Shown here: piece by piece, positions 20,890 to 33,300 of the stretch
Numbering within the stretch: the first letter of the stretch is position 1
Layout: every line of letters begins with the position of its first letter
NCBI RefSeq assembly: GCF_000003815.2
Contig: NC_049985.1
Location: 24,822,714 to 24,885,086 of the forward strand
Length of the DNA stretch: 62,373 bases
Source of the DNA: Branchiostoma floridae
Lineage: Eukaryota; Chordata; Leptocardii; Amphioxiformes; Branchiostomatidae
Direction: 5' to 3'
Program-made: the position numbers and the translations under genes
Notes under the pieces: model-generated
Told to the model about the DNA's origin: nothing
Databases searched by the model: none
Seen by the model: the letters and a program-made list of their open reading frames with translations, nothing else

Positions 20890-23739
20890 ACCCAAGACTT
20901 TTGTCTAGCTTTAGACTCAGTACACAATGACACGCATGGTTATGATGGAAAAGATAACACAAGAATGTGATCTACAGGATTGTACAGGCACACAAAAAAA
21001 CTTTCAAATGTTCTCACATTGATCTAGAAAATTTTGTTCCCATTGAAAGATACTACTTTTTAGCTTTTGCCTTTTGTCAGGTATGCAATGGTTTTCTCAG
21101 TTGTATTTTTAGGCTACACAGTCTTAACTACTTGCTTGCAGATGTCATCCATTTCATCAAATCAACATGTCCTTTAAAACCTGTAGTAGTGTTATTGGTG
21201 CTTGTATGTGATTTGGTAAAGAGCAGTGATCAAGCTCCAGAAACAAGTTGTTAAGATTGTACAGCCTTAAAGTACTAAGAGTGCATATGTCTTGCCCTTT
21301 CTGTCTGTATGGCAACATGAAGTTTTGTTGTTAACATATGAAACTCAAGCCCTCTAGATGGACATTAGAAGATATAAGAAAATAATTCAATGTACACACA
21401 ATGTACCTGAATATAGACCAGTTAATGATTGTCTTTAATGTCTGTTTTGGTTGGTATGGTAGTATGTTTGTAAACATCCATGGTTCAGCACTACCATGCA
21501 ATATATTACATAGGAACTTCAAAACACCAAGAAGCTTTCTTTTATATGTAATATCTCCCACCTGCTTACATTCAGACATCTTCGAAGATTCTAACGTAGG
21601 TGGCGCTTTTGTGGCAAAAACACAATCCCAAACGTGGCTAAGTTTGTATCCCCCCTCGAAACGTAAGCAGGTGAAAAAAGAAAACTCCAATATGTTTTAC
21701 CAACCTGATGAAATTATTTTTGGAAGCAACTCTGGTCTTGCAGTAACGTCATGTCATAGAAATCAGTTCATTTCTTTCCACATACCGGTAGGAGGTGGAT
21801 TTTTTAAGATGTGAGGGTGTGGGAAAATGTCTAATAACAACAAACCTACAATTGAAGTGTTGTGTCGAATGTAAGATCCATTTAACAATTGTCGGTGGCT
21901 TTCGTCCCCTTTCTGCTGGACGGCAATCGCTCATGCGAATTTACAGCAACCAAAATCGGATTTATGTGACTTTTGATGTAAAAATATAGATATACAAGAC
22001 AGCAAAACACACAAAACATTAAAAAAAATTTTATTCAATCATTGAAACTTTTAGACATCTTTGGTCATTCACAGCCTCCAATAGAAAGGGGTAGAAACGC
22101 TACAGTAATTACTACACTGTATTTGTACGCGCACATTGACATATCGTTCTACAATCCCCCCCCCATGATAAAAACGTGACATTCTACGTATTTTTGAAAC
22201 AAGATCAAAAGTACTTAACTGTTCTGAAACGATTGTACAGTATAATTATATGTACGTGCAGAGATTTCTGCATACTAATCATGAACAAATTGTAAGAAGT
22301 TTATTTTAAGAATTAGAGTCCACAGTTTCGTCTCAATAGTGTACTGAGATTTCTGTATGATAACTGCGTGAAAATTACAACCGATATCAATATCTAATAA
22401 TGATAACTGTGATTGGAAACTGTGGCCTTGATTGGAACATTGTGCTGATTAATGGAATATTTGATGTGAAATATTCTTATCGATTGAAGAGTGTTTGAGA
22501 ATTGCAGCAGACTTGATGTGTACTGATATATATTCATTCTGCACAAAATCTACACATGGAAACTCAATAAACTAAGTCATAAAAGACAAAAGTAAACAGA
22601 GTATTTTTTGATTTACAAGAATATACTATAGTTCACCTACAGTGTACTTACAACACCATAAATTGTTATTGGGTGGGCTTCTGGGCGCCTTTAATTTTTT
22701 GGGAGCGCATATTTGTCTCAGCACACTTACCGAGATGTATAGGGTGACCATTTGTGCTCTGCTGGAAAATACAAACCACATTGTAAAAATAGCCCTGAGC
22801 TTATACTCAAGCTCCCTATATAGAGATTTAGGTTACATTTCATTTTTTATATACATCTGAAACTGGGGCAGACCCAGGGTTATAGCCATGCACTGTCCTA
22901 CTGTCCTTTGAAGGAATTTTGCAGCTGGGGACAGAAAAACATTTTGCCCATTCTGTACTCTGTGACAGACAATAATTAATTTGTAAAGATATAAAAAAAC
23001 TGTCTACCTTATGTATAATTATTTACCAAAACAGATGTTGTTGAACAGCTAAGTCTACCAGCAAAATTTACACCTCAAAATGTAGGAAATAGCATTTCAG
23101 GGGGTCTAGATTTCTAAATTTTCAAGGGGAGCATGCCTTCAGACTCCCCTAGGAACATGGTGCCTTGGGTGTTCCATAGGATTCAAAATCATGGGGACAT
23201 AAAACAATTTCTGGCTGTCTACCACCCTTGGCAGACCTCACGAATCAGAAAACCACTGTCTTGGCAAAGTCACCTTCTGCTGCCAACCTTCAATTGACCT
23301 TTGACCAACCAAAGTCCGCCCCTGGGGTCAGTAGGTGACCTGATAAGTACTCTTAAGTGTAGGACTTACTGTAAGTGATTTTAAATTTGCGACAATTTAA
23401 TTTGGTATTAAAGGGAAAGAATAGATTCATACATGTACTTTTCAGTAATGGAGACATCAGTTTTTTAAGTTCACAGTATTGAGACTGCAACCATAAAACC
23501 ACTCCAAAAGTTTCAAGACCTACAGTAGAGGGTGTGTGTGGAAGCATGGTCATCATGTGACATGTCATATCGCTGCTGCATCAACTCCACTGGCACAACA
23601 AAGGAGAACTTTGTACATTTGTACCAGGGTTCATAGCAGGGCTCTCTCCAGCTTCAGATTTTTTTCCATCCTTCTCTTTGTTTGCACAGTTTGGAAGCCC
23701 ATGTTGTTCATTTTCCTAGTTGAAACCAAGTTTATGCAA
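20890..23739. other. Intergenic region with scattered repeats
   Basis: Apart from the Penelope tail I see no gene. From about 22875 to 23227 there is a diverged member of the CAGGGTTGTAGCCAGC family (GCAGCTGGGGACAGAAAAACATTTTGCC near 22920). The rest is AT-rich unique-looking sequence. Confidence 0.6.
21570..21690 (-). mobile_element. Penelope-like tail remnant
   Basis: The minus strand encodes EGGYKLSHVWDCVFATKAPP, the same C-terminal tail as in 10996-11370. The neighbouring CAGACATCTTCGAAG is a hammerhead region that has lost its CUGA core. The sequence after 21686 (CCAACCTGATGAAATTATTTT) repeats that after 11395. Confidence 0.6.
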
Positions 23740-24050
23740 CAGGGCTCGAAATACTTTTTTTCTGGTGCAGGTACATTGGAAACTACCTGCACCAAAGTTT
23801 ACCTGCACCACTCTGAATTTAGGAAGCATGGGTCATACTAGAATTGTTCAGGAATTAACAGGTACTGTATTATATAATTGTTCAAGAACCATTCAGCTAT
23901 TTTTCTTTACACTTTATAGGTTACTGTCAATGCAGCTAATAACAATCCATACACACCTACATCAAAGGACATTTATGTATAAAACCCAGTAGACACAACT
24001 CCAATTTTACCTGCACGAACCTGCACATGCAGGTGGTATTTTGAGCCCTG
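23740..24050. mobile_element. CAGGG...CCCTG element with 5-bp target duplication
   Basis: Begins CAGGGCTCGAAATAC and ends ATTTTGAGCCCTG, with TGCAA on both sides (23735-23739 and 24051-24055). The interior is rich in ACCTGCACC. Non-coding. Confidence 0.75.
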
Positions 24051-24300
24051 TGCAATGGCCAAGTGGGTAGAGTTTTCGCCTTGCATTCGGTAGGTCGTGA
24101 GTTCGATCCCCGGCCGAGTCATACCAAAGACTTTAATTTAAAATGGTTGTACTGCTTTCTCTGCCTAGCACTCAGCACGAATGAGGAAGAGTATGAAGTT
24201 AAACATCACTATCAGCGGACTAGCTCTCTGCTGTAGTGGCTTGCACACGTGTGGCCCAAGGGCTACAGAAATGGAGATGGGCGCCACCCCTAAACATATA
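24051..24300 (+). repeat. tRNA-derived SINE, plus strand
   Basis: The head TGGCCAAGTGGGTAGAG (A box) and GGTCGTGAGTTCGATCCC (B box) resemble a tRNA. The body continues through CACTCAGCACGAATGAGG and TGTGGCCCAAGGGCTACAG. There is no complete clover-leaf, so I do not call a functional tRNA. Confidence 0.65.
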
Positions 24301-24537
24301 TTACAGATGTACAGGCAACTGTAACTTAATCTGCCATTTTAAGTCTCTGAAAACACCATTTCATCAATTTTTTGTAATAAAGCTCAGATTTTTGGGACGG
24401 ATGGGGTGAAATTTTTGTCTATCCAAACAATTTTTTTCTTTTTTCAGGACCCAGGACAGAGTGACGGGTCCTGAAGATAGCCCTGGCTCATACTGATAGC
24501 AGGAAGTTTGGATTCATTCACACTGTATAGTAATCGT

Positions 24538-25001
24538 TAGGGATGGGTACTGGTACAGAAAATACAGCTCCAGGTCTGGTTCAGGTCCAGAGGATCAGGT
24601 CCAGGTTTGGACCTGAACCTGATCAGCATGTGAGAACATGTGAATGGACGATACCCCCGGTACTCAAAACGATGGTCCATTTTGCAACAAAGAAATATGT
24701 TTTGAGGAGTATTCGACTACCACTGGCCTTTTAAATTCCTACAAATTCTAACTGCCTCTGTATAATTGACTGTCAAACTTGGTAGAAATAACTCAGTAAT
24801 AGACTCTACTCTACTTCGCCCTTGTTATTTTCCTCGTCCAGTAAGCCCCCAAAACGCGTGAATTCATAATCATATCATCTGTTCATTATCCAATAGGTCC
24901 AACATCTGGTCCACCGAATTTTTTCAGGTCCAGTTTTTCTGGACCGGTCCAAGAAGAAAAAACGGTTTTGGACCGGTACGCCGTACCGATACCCAGCCCT
25001 A
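24538..25001. mobile_element. hAT-like MITE with 8-bp target duplication
   Basis: The 464-bp element has ends TAGGGATGGGTACTGGTAC and GTACCGATACCCAGCCCTA. The 8-bp duplication GTAATCGT is perfect at 24530-24537 and 25002-25009. The interior carries GGTCCAG/CTGGACC palindromes. The 8-bp duplication fits hAT transposons. Non-coding. Confidence 0.88.
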
Positions 25002-25214
25002 GTAATCGTACAACTCGAAATCATAAAACTGACCAGTCAACAACGATAAACAGGTATCATCAATGACATGTATTTTTGGCACCCACAGTCAGAATGTACA
25101 CACAGTAACAACATTGGGAACAACTGTCACAAGTTCTGTACACTGCTCGAGTCAGCACCAAAGAGTAAGACTGCAATTGTTGTCATCCACAGAACTAAAC
25201 AAACTTACATGTAA

Positions 25215-25454
25215 CCAGGATTGTAGCCAGCACCCGTCCTTCGACAGAATTTTGCAGCTGGGGACGGAAAAAGATTTTGCCCATTCCGTCCTCTGTGAAC
25301 AAAATTTAACCTCAGAATGCAGGAAATGGCGTGTCAGAGGGTCTAGGTTTCAAAATTTTCCTTGGGAGCATGCCTCCGGACCCCCTAGGAACGCTGCACC
25401 AAAGCCATTCAAAATCGAGGGGACAGAAAATGATTTCTGGCTGGCTACAACCCT
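25215..25454. mobile_element. hAT-like MITE, GGATTGTAGCCAGC family
   Basis: The ends CCAGGATTGTAGCCAGC and GCTGGCTACAACCCT are flanked by ACATGTAA on both sides (25207-25214 and 25455-25462). It is 240 bp and non-coding. Related copies lie at 22875, 35801 and 46151. Confidence 0.8.
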
Positions 25455-26391
25455 ACATGTAACTGCAACATTTAATATGAACTGGTCATATCTTCGTTCA
25501 TCCATTTTTATGATCTGAATGTCTCTAACATCTAAGAATGGCTACAGAATAATTATCTTTGAATCATTTTAAATTACGTGTCAAACACTGGTACAACATA
25601 CAATGTATTCTACTACAAAAAAAATGTACAATGTATATTAGAACTTTGTAGCCCTCCCAAGTATCTTCTCTTTCCAACCAAGAACATATTTCAACTGGAA
25701 TTTCTTTCATGTCAGTCTCGAACTTAAAGACAGTGACCCGGTACATACGAGTGCTCCACATAAAGTTATTACGATCATGTTGGCATCATCTTGTGTATAC
25801 TTTATTCTAATTGTTATCCCTGTATGTAACTGGAAAATGAAAAACAAGCTTAAGTCATCTTTGCTGATTTGAGACACCAGTGGTTGTTCAAAGAAAGAGC
25901 CAAATATTAAAATGCAAAAAATGTGAAAAGGTTTCTTATTAGCAGCTCCATGAAATTACAAACAATGGAATCAAATTACATAGCTGAGCTCCTATGTAAC
26001 ATATCAATAGAAATAATTCATCAACTGATTCTGAAATCTTTGTATCTATCAGTAATGTTAAAGGATTTCTTTGAAAATTACTGACTATATTTAAATGCTC
26101 ATATTGTCACTGTTGATTGCTATTGTAATAACATTTACATCCATAACGTTTCATAGTTTTCTCTCAGGTGACAACAAATGATATACAATGTGTACAAAAG
26201 TTTAAGGAGCTCAATATGATATGAGTGTATATGTAAACTAGGGAAAACTTGGCTTATACTGAAGAGCTTTCTAAAATGCAACAAAGTATTTTACAAGTCA
26301 AACTGATACTAAAAGGACTGTCAGTAGCACTGCTATGAAAAATATTTTGTTTTGAAATAACCATAAAAGCAAACAGAATGTGTCTTCTACA

Positions 26392-26722
26392 CAGGGCTCT
26401 AGCCAGCTTGAAATTTTTTTCCATCAGCCAATTCCCGTTGTCGCGAAAACCGCAAAAATTAAGTTAGAAAAATGGAAATCAGACCTTGAAAAACGGGTTT
26501 TTAATAAGATTATCCTATGCAAAAGGCCGTTGACACACATTGTCAACAATCATAACAATAGCAAGACAAACAGTGTGTGGCTTTTACGGCCGTGGATGGC
26601 GTCCCAAAGCCGCCTGTAGCTTTCACCAAGAATTTTTGTCCGTCAAGATTGACGGATTGGTTTAAAAAAATTTCTGTCACATGCAGCAAATTTCGGAAAA
26701 ACGGACGCTGGCTAGAGCCCTG
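26392..26722. mobile_element. hAT-like MITE, CAGGGCTCTAGCCAGC family
   Basis: The 331-bp element has inverted ends CAGGGCTCTAGCCAGC and GCTGGCTAGAGCCCTG, with a perfect 8-bp duplication CTTCTACA at 26384-26391 and 26723-26730. It lies about 530 bp past the ADCK2 stop, possibly in its 3' UTR. Confidence 0.88.
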
Positions 26723-27251
26723 CTTCTACAATATCTGTCTTGATTTCTGAAGTTGCTCTGAAGTTGCTGTCAATTCATGGTAAACTTAAATCTTTCAAAA
26801 AACGTCGTCATACTATAGGAATCTTGTATCCATCAAAAGAAAGGGTCCTCTTTTAGCTTTGCTTCCAGAAAATGCTTCTTGTTGAGCCAAATTTCCTTGC
26901 CAGCATTGTCTATAAGATTAGAAGACTACATGTACTGCTGTTTAAAATCAATTTTCTTTGAGAGCAGTACATTTTGTTTTAGACCTTTCTTTGTTAACAG
27001 ATAGGATGGATGGAGTGTTGAAAAAAATGGGACGAAACTTGCGTAAGAAGAAAATGTAATTCTCCAAATGTAATAATGAGAAATGTCTAACTCTAAGGTC
27101 CTTGCCAGTTTTTTTTCCATTTTCCTTCCTAATCCTCTTTTTGTGCAATCAAAAGTTCTTATATCAACATTTATCAAAGACAGCTCCTTCCAATCATCAA
27201 TTACAAAAAAAACAGGGTCCTTCCTGATTGACACCCCCGTAGATGAAATGG

Positions 27252-27386
27252 TCAGTACCCGTTTGTCCCCAGCAGGATAGGTTTAGCAGCTTCCAAAATG
27301 TCCAGATTAGGGTCCAGGGTCCTGCCCAGTCCCTCCAGCACTACGATGGCCAGAACCATGTTGGCAAAGTTGCTCTCAAGTTTCAC
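27252..27386 (-). CDS. ADCK2: ADCK2 exon 10 with stop (residues 649-692)
   Basis: The exon encodes VKLESNFANMVLAIVVLEGL, GRTLDPNLDILEAAKPILL and ends GTNGY-stop. Acceptor ttttctcacag. The ending matches the human C terminus in length to within a few residues. Confidence 0.95.
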   Translation of the reverse strand: MKLESNFANMVLAIVVLEGLGRTLDPNLDILEAAKPILLGTNGY

Positions 27387-30300
27387 CTGTGAGAAAAAAA
27401 ATCAAACATCGATAAGACCAACTGTGAATATGTTTCATAAGGTAGGTAAGTCACTGGGTATCATAGATCTTTGTAGACAATGTAGTGTTTATAGTAAACT
27501 AAATGGTATGGTCCTATTTGGAAAAGGGGGCCTCTCCGGATAGGCTCTTTTTCTGCACTTTTGACCATGAAGCCTACATGGCATCATGGGAAAAGTGGGG
27601 CTAATGGTTATTTGGGGCCATATCCCAGCCCCTGGATTTTTAAAACTCAGAGTTAAAATCAACCAGGGACCCGACAACAAATAGATGATATGACCCTTAT
27701 CCTTTAAACATGGGAACATACCCCTGCAGTATCTGGCAGCCCACCGGGACAGACTTGTCGCTTCTGCTGAGAACCCTTTTGGGGCTACAACCCCTATTAT
27801 GGGCACCGGTGCAAACGGGACCGTAGGATAAGCCAACATTTTGGCAAACATTTGCAACCTTCCCCGGGGTGATACAAACTGGTACTGCACTGAAGAAGGT
27901 CACCAAAACGTTGTCAAAGGTATTAACACTTTTTTGTGTACAAAAAACTTTTATTATCAATAATTATGATCAATTTTCATGAACAGTCATTGATAATTGT
28001 AAGCCATTGGTTGGCCACTGATTTTAAGTACTACTGTAGACCTTCGTATTGCCATAAAGTGGTTATTGCTGACTTTAGACAGTTATAGGAAAAATTATGC
28101 AGCCAAGAGGACAGGCTAAGTAAAAGTGCATGTGTGACCTTACAGAAGAAGGAAGCTCAACAATTTGGAAAACAGCCAAATCTTGATACATGTACCCACC
28201 TTATGCTTGATAAGCAGTGAGAAGACTTTGTTCAGTAACTCTCCGACTTGGATCTGTGGGGTAAAGCACAGCAAAATGTCAGTAGGGTGAAACAACACAG
28301 AGGTCAACTCCATGGGAGAAAAAAAATTTCGACAGATTAGCCAAGAGGCTCAATGGGTGATGCTCCACAGTCAGCAGGGCTTGAAATACTGGGTGCATGT
28401 GCACCCAGGTGCACCCAAAATTGGAGCTGTGCACCCAACTATTTTTTTCTACATATGTATGTAAAGATATCAAAGTATAGTCTAGTATACATCATATTCT
28501 TGACATCTAAGTGATAGAAAGATAATAAAAATGTTTGTCATGGTACTTCAAGTTTAAGGATTTGATAGCCTGTAACTAAGTTTTATTATTAGGTTATTAC
28601 TTAAATTTAAGTGGTGCACCCAAAAATGTTTTGGTGTGCCCAATTTTCTAAGCTGGGTGCATCAGTGCACCTAATCCCAAAAATGAATTTCGAGCCCTGG
28701 TCAGGCAAAGTGCCTCTCCCACTCGGACACAACTTCGGGGCCATGGTGGGATTGAACCCAGAACCTCTTAGTTCCGAGCCCAACACTAAGTTACACCACA
28801 CTAATGCCACTGTGAGAGGAAACATTTTATCATTCCTCTGAAAGCCAAGGCCCACAGTATACCAACAAAAGAAAATCATAAAATTAAACCTACCTCCTGT
28901 AACATTGATGTGTTACAGGTGGTTTACTGTTTATGCAAAACAAACAAACAAACACATCTAAACAACAAACACACCTGGCCCAAGGTAACGGTGTTCTCCC
29001 TTGCTGTCTGCACCAAATCTGCCATCTCTTTCTTGAACTGAGCCACATCTTTGCACTCATTGGCTCTCGCATGGTGCAGGATCAGGTCAGCCACCTGCTC
29101 CCCCTAGTGGACAAAAAACAAACTGCATGTCAGATATATGGAAAAGCATTATAGGTTTTGAGTAGCAAATGTAATCAGGAAATGTAAAAAAATTCTAAGT
29201 GGAAGCTATGTGACTCCACAGCCAACCCCCAAAAGTCTAGGGTCGGAAGGTTTTCTAAGGTAGGTACGGAAACAGGAAAAACAGCATTTTTTTTCCCTAG
29301 GCCTAACAGGGCTCGAAATACCACCTGCACATGCAGGTTAGTGCTGGTAAAATTTGCAAGTATTTCTGGTGTCTACCTGCACCTAACCTGTACTAGTCCA
29401 TGTACTAGGTTCTATACATAAATATAGAATACACCGTGTTGTATTTTATTTATGTCATACCCACCTGAGAAAACCACTGTTTTTATGCGAAATGCGCCAG
29501 AAGTTGAACAAATTTGTTGCCCTCGAAAAAAAGCGTTGCTACAGGAATGTTCCAACGTCCAAATCAGGTATTCGAACTTTCGATGGCGCCGCACTCGGCC
29601 CGCTCGAAACAGTTCGATTTATTCGAATGGAGCCCGTGTGATAAGCCCGGGCCGTACGGAAAGTTACACCTGTTTCGAACGTTTTCGCGTCACAGGTATG
29701 ACATAAATGTCCATACATAGATGTGGGTGTACATTTGTATGTAGATAGTTATTAGCTGGATAACCACCTATAAAGTATAGAAGAAAAAGTACCAATGGTT
29801 CCTGAACAATTTTAGCATGATCCATACTTCCTAAATTCAGAGTGGTGCAGGTAAAACTTGTCTGGTGCAGGTGACTTTCAATGTTGTTACCTGGACCTGT
29901 GCAGGTAAGCAGAAAAAAAGGATTTTGAGCCCTGATTTGGGTTACCCCACGAAAAAAGGTGAAATAGCATTATATCTAATGGTCTCACCTCCCCCATTAC
30001 AACAGCAGTGAACACATCCCTGAAGTTGAGTCTGTCCCGCTCGTCCAATTCCGCGATGATCCCCACATCCAGGAGAACCAATCGGATGGGATTCTCCACT
30101 GGCTTCACGTTGACGATGACCGTGTCACACATGTCTACCAGCATCATCTTGTTACACTGCTCTGGGTTGTAGCTGTCAGCGTTCATCACCAGGATGTTAC
30201 CTGGGTGGAGGTCCCCGTGGACAAAGTTGTCCACAAAGATCTGTAGTGTGTGGAAGAAAGTTTGAGACTTTGAGACTTCAAATTCAAAAGAGTTTTTTTT

Positions 30301-33300
30301 TAGACTTTGAGACTTCAAAAGACTAGAAATTCCATTAGTGATGTGCCCTAGGGCATGCCACTAATCTTCCTGGACTTCATACATAGATAACATACATACA
30401 GTGGACAATATTTACAAACATGATTAAAAACAGTCGTGCCATCAATATATACACAATACAAAAAATGAAAGTCAGTACATAGTATATACAATACGCAAGT
30501 CATGGAACAGCCAAGATCATTTTTCTAGTTTCAATTCAGACTGGAGATCAGGTCACAGAGACCAGTTTTGAAAGACCTTAAAGATTGGGCAGACTGTAGT
30601 GCTATAGGCAGCCGATTCCACATTGATGTTGCTCTATACCTGAAAGTTCTTTTCAAGGAGTTTGTCCTAGGTTTGTCTAACTTGAAATTACTACCTGAAG
30701 CAAAGCGAGTACTGTAATTGTACTGTAAGTGTGGAGGAAAGTTATTGCCGTGTTATGCAAGACAAATTCCTGAATGGAAGACGAAATCACACAGCAGTAG
30801 TATAGAAGGCCAAAATGCTGACTGCTTGGCATGCTATGACTCAGCCAAGGATTTTATGTCCCCTGGTAAGAAAAATATGTCTAGTACCATCTAAATTCTA
30901 AACGTGGGATTAGCAGCATTGCACGTAAAATGCTCTTTTTCCCTCTCATCTTTCGTCTTTCTATTTATCTCTCTTGTGTGTAAGACAGTGCATTTTACAA
31001 GAAGCATTTTTAACACATCCGATCATTAACATACTTTATTCCTGATGTCTAATCTAACCAAATACAAACGGTGCCAAAGAGTCAACCTAGCAGGTTGAGA
31101 TTAAACTTACAGGTGTAATCATTCCTTGTTAGAGACAGAAAATTACAATGACAACAGAAACTATAAAAACAGACTGGATATCTTCTCTTCTTGTATCTGA
31201 GCAAGAAGTAACATTGACTATCATAATTCCACCAGATGTCATTATGCCGCCACCTCAAAAACCGTTAGTATAGAGGTCTTCCTAAGAATGGTCTTGAACA
31301 CTGAATGTTAAATATGTTAAATATAATACAATTCAGATATTTGGGTGTTCAAGACAATCTTGAGAAGGAACAACGTTTTTTGAGGTGGCGGTATAATGAC
31401 ACCTGGTGGAATTATGAGAATGTATGTTAATGATCCATGCATTAGCAACGTACCATCTTCAGCAGTGCCTCTATCCCCATCTCTGCCAGTTTGGCCTTCA
31501 GACACTCTGAGTTGTCGTCTGTCATGAAGTTGGTGATCGGCTCTCCGTCCTGAAAAAAAGGAAGATTTAAGCTCATTTCCAGGGTTCTAGCTAAGATTTT
31601 ATTCTAGCATGTAATTTTAATGACAAAGGTAGCAAAGCGATCAATGAAGGTTACAGTGTGGAAGGGGGTCTTGGATCTTTGACTGTGAGATGTTCTAAAG
31701 GTCTCCATGAAATGACTAATTATTTTAACACCACTAATTGGAATTATTTTTGGTCAGTTTGGAGGGCCATGTCATCTTTTTTTTCATACTTGATCCAAGA
31801 TGAGCAAAGTTTCTTGGTCATCAAATTTAAGAAATTTCAGTCCTGTACTATGAACTAAAATTCAGTGCCTGAGGGTTAAGTCTGCACCACGGTACATTTG
31901 TACCTGCCGCAGGCACACATGACAAGTTTCCCTTCAGCTCTCTGTTCTCTTCTTTAGCACTTGCTAAATCTTAGCTTTAAAATGGTCGAGATTTAAGCAA
32001 TTAAATTGGCATGGCCATGTATAAAACAAGGTCAATGTCAAGAAAGCCAAGACAAATTTTTGCACCTCGAATGTTTCCACCAGGATGTCCCTTCTGACAT
32101 ATGGCCTTATTGGTTTAGGGAATCGGATGGCGTCGATGTCAGCAAAATAATCCTTAAACCGCTCCAAGTTGGCTGCCTCGTGTCGTAGGTCAATCTGAAA
32201 AAAAAAGGTTAAAAATAAATGACGAGTCTGTTACTTCAGCAATTCATAACAACATTGTTATTATCAAAGAATATTGGTACAGTTGACTCATAGATCATAT
32301 TGTACGCAGCCGGTATAACAGCTCTTCGGCAAACACACACCAAATACAAAAGCTGGCGTATTACGCAAAGGGCAGTTATACTGGCTATAAAATGCAGAAG
32401 CTGGGGTCATTAAGCCAGGGGCTGTTGCTATATACAGTCTATACAGATACGGAAGCTAATGGCTTTACAGATAATGAGACATGGAGGCTAATATGTTGTG
32501 CCAAAGGGTGGTTATACCAGCTATACAGGTATCGTCATATAAAAGCTGGTATGTTATGCCAAAGGCAGTTATACTGGCTATACAGTTATAGAAGCTGGTG
32601 TGTTACGTCAAAGGACAGTTACATGTATGCAGATACCCGGCTATGCAGATATGGAGGAATTTGTTACACCAACATACACTTATCACAACAGATACTTAAT
32701 GAATAGACTATGGAAAATTGTTTACCTGGCTCATAATCAGGTCTCCAAACTCGCTGACGATCTCCGACAGACTGAGCCACTTCAGCCCAGGCACCCACTC
32801 TAGCAGCCATGCAATACCGGACATGATCGATAGGTCGCGCTTCACTGTCCTGTACAAGCCTGGGTGCAAAACCTGGCAAGGCAATAAAAGACAAAGATGA
32901 CTAGAAAGGCCGGCATTTGCTTAGGAGCAAATTCAGCTATTTTCACTCCGCTCTCCCCCTTTATGCAAACATGGACTGTTCCAAAATTGAATTTGAAAAA
33001 AATAAATCCCATGTGAGAATGACCTGGAACTACGTTGCTACTATACTATTTTTATTATGTATACGGTAATCCAATTTTTATTTCTTGATAACAACACGCA
33101 CACAACATGCTAGTGTTTCACACATTAACAAAGAAGGCACCGTTTTACTTCAAGAAAAAAGGTTTTATTTCACAAACGGAAATTGTGTTGTATTTTTTCT
33201 ACAGATGCGTTAACACGTTATGCGACCCTAAACGTTAGTATTACGTACCCACAGCAGACAATAGCGTGGTTATGATTAAAGTTTTCCTGCTTATTTACAC

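Noticed and set aside
21401-21814. 137-codon plus-strand ORF
   Set aside because: Antisense to the Penelope-like tail remnant; no domain.
24051-24125. Functional tRNA gene
   Set aside because: A- and B-box-like words are present, but acceptor and anticodon stems do not pair. It is a SINE head, as are those at 56845 and 57058.
25063-25518. 151-codon plus-strand ORF
   Set aside because: It spans a hAT-like MITE with its target duplications and lacks any domain; it is a by-product.
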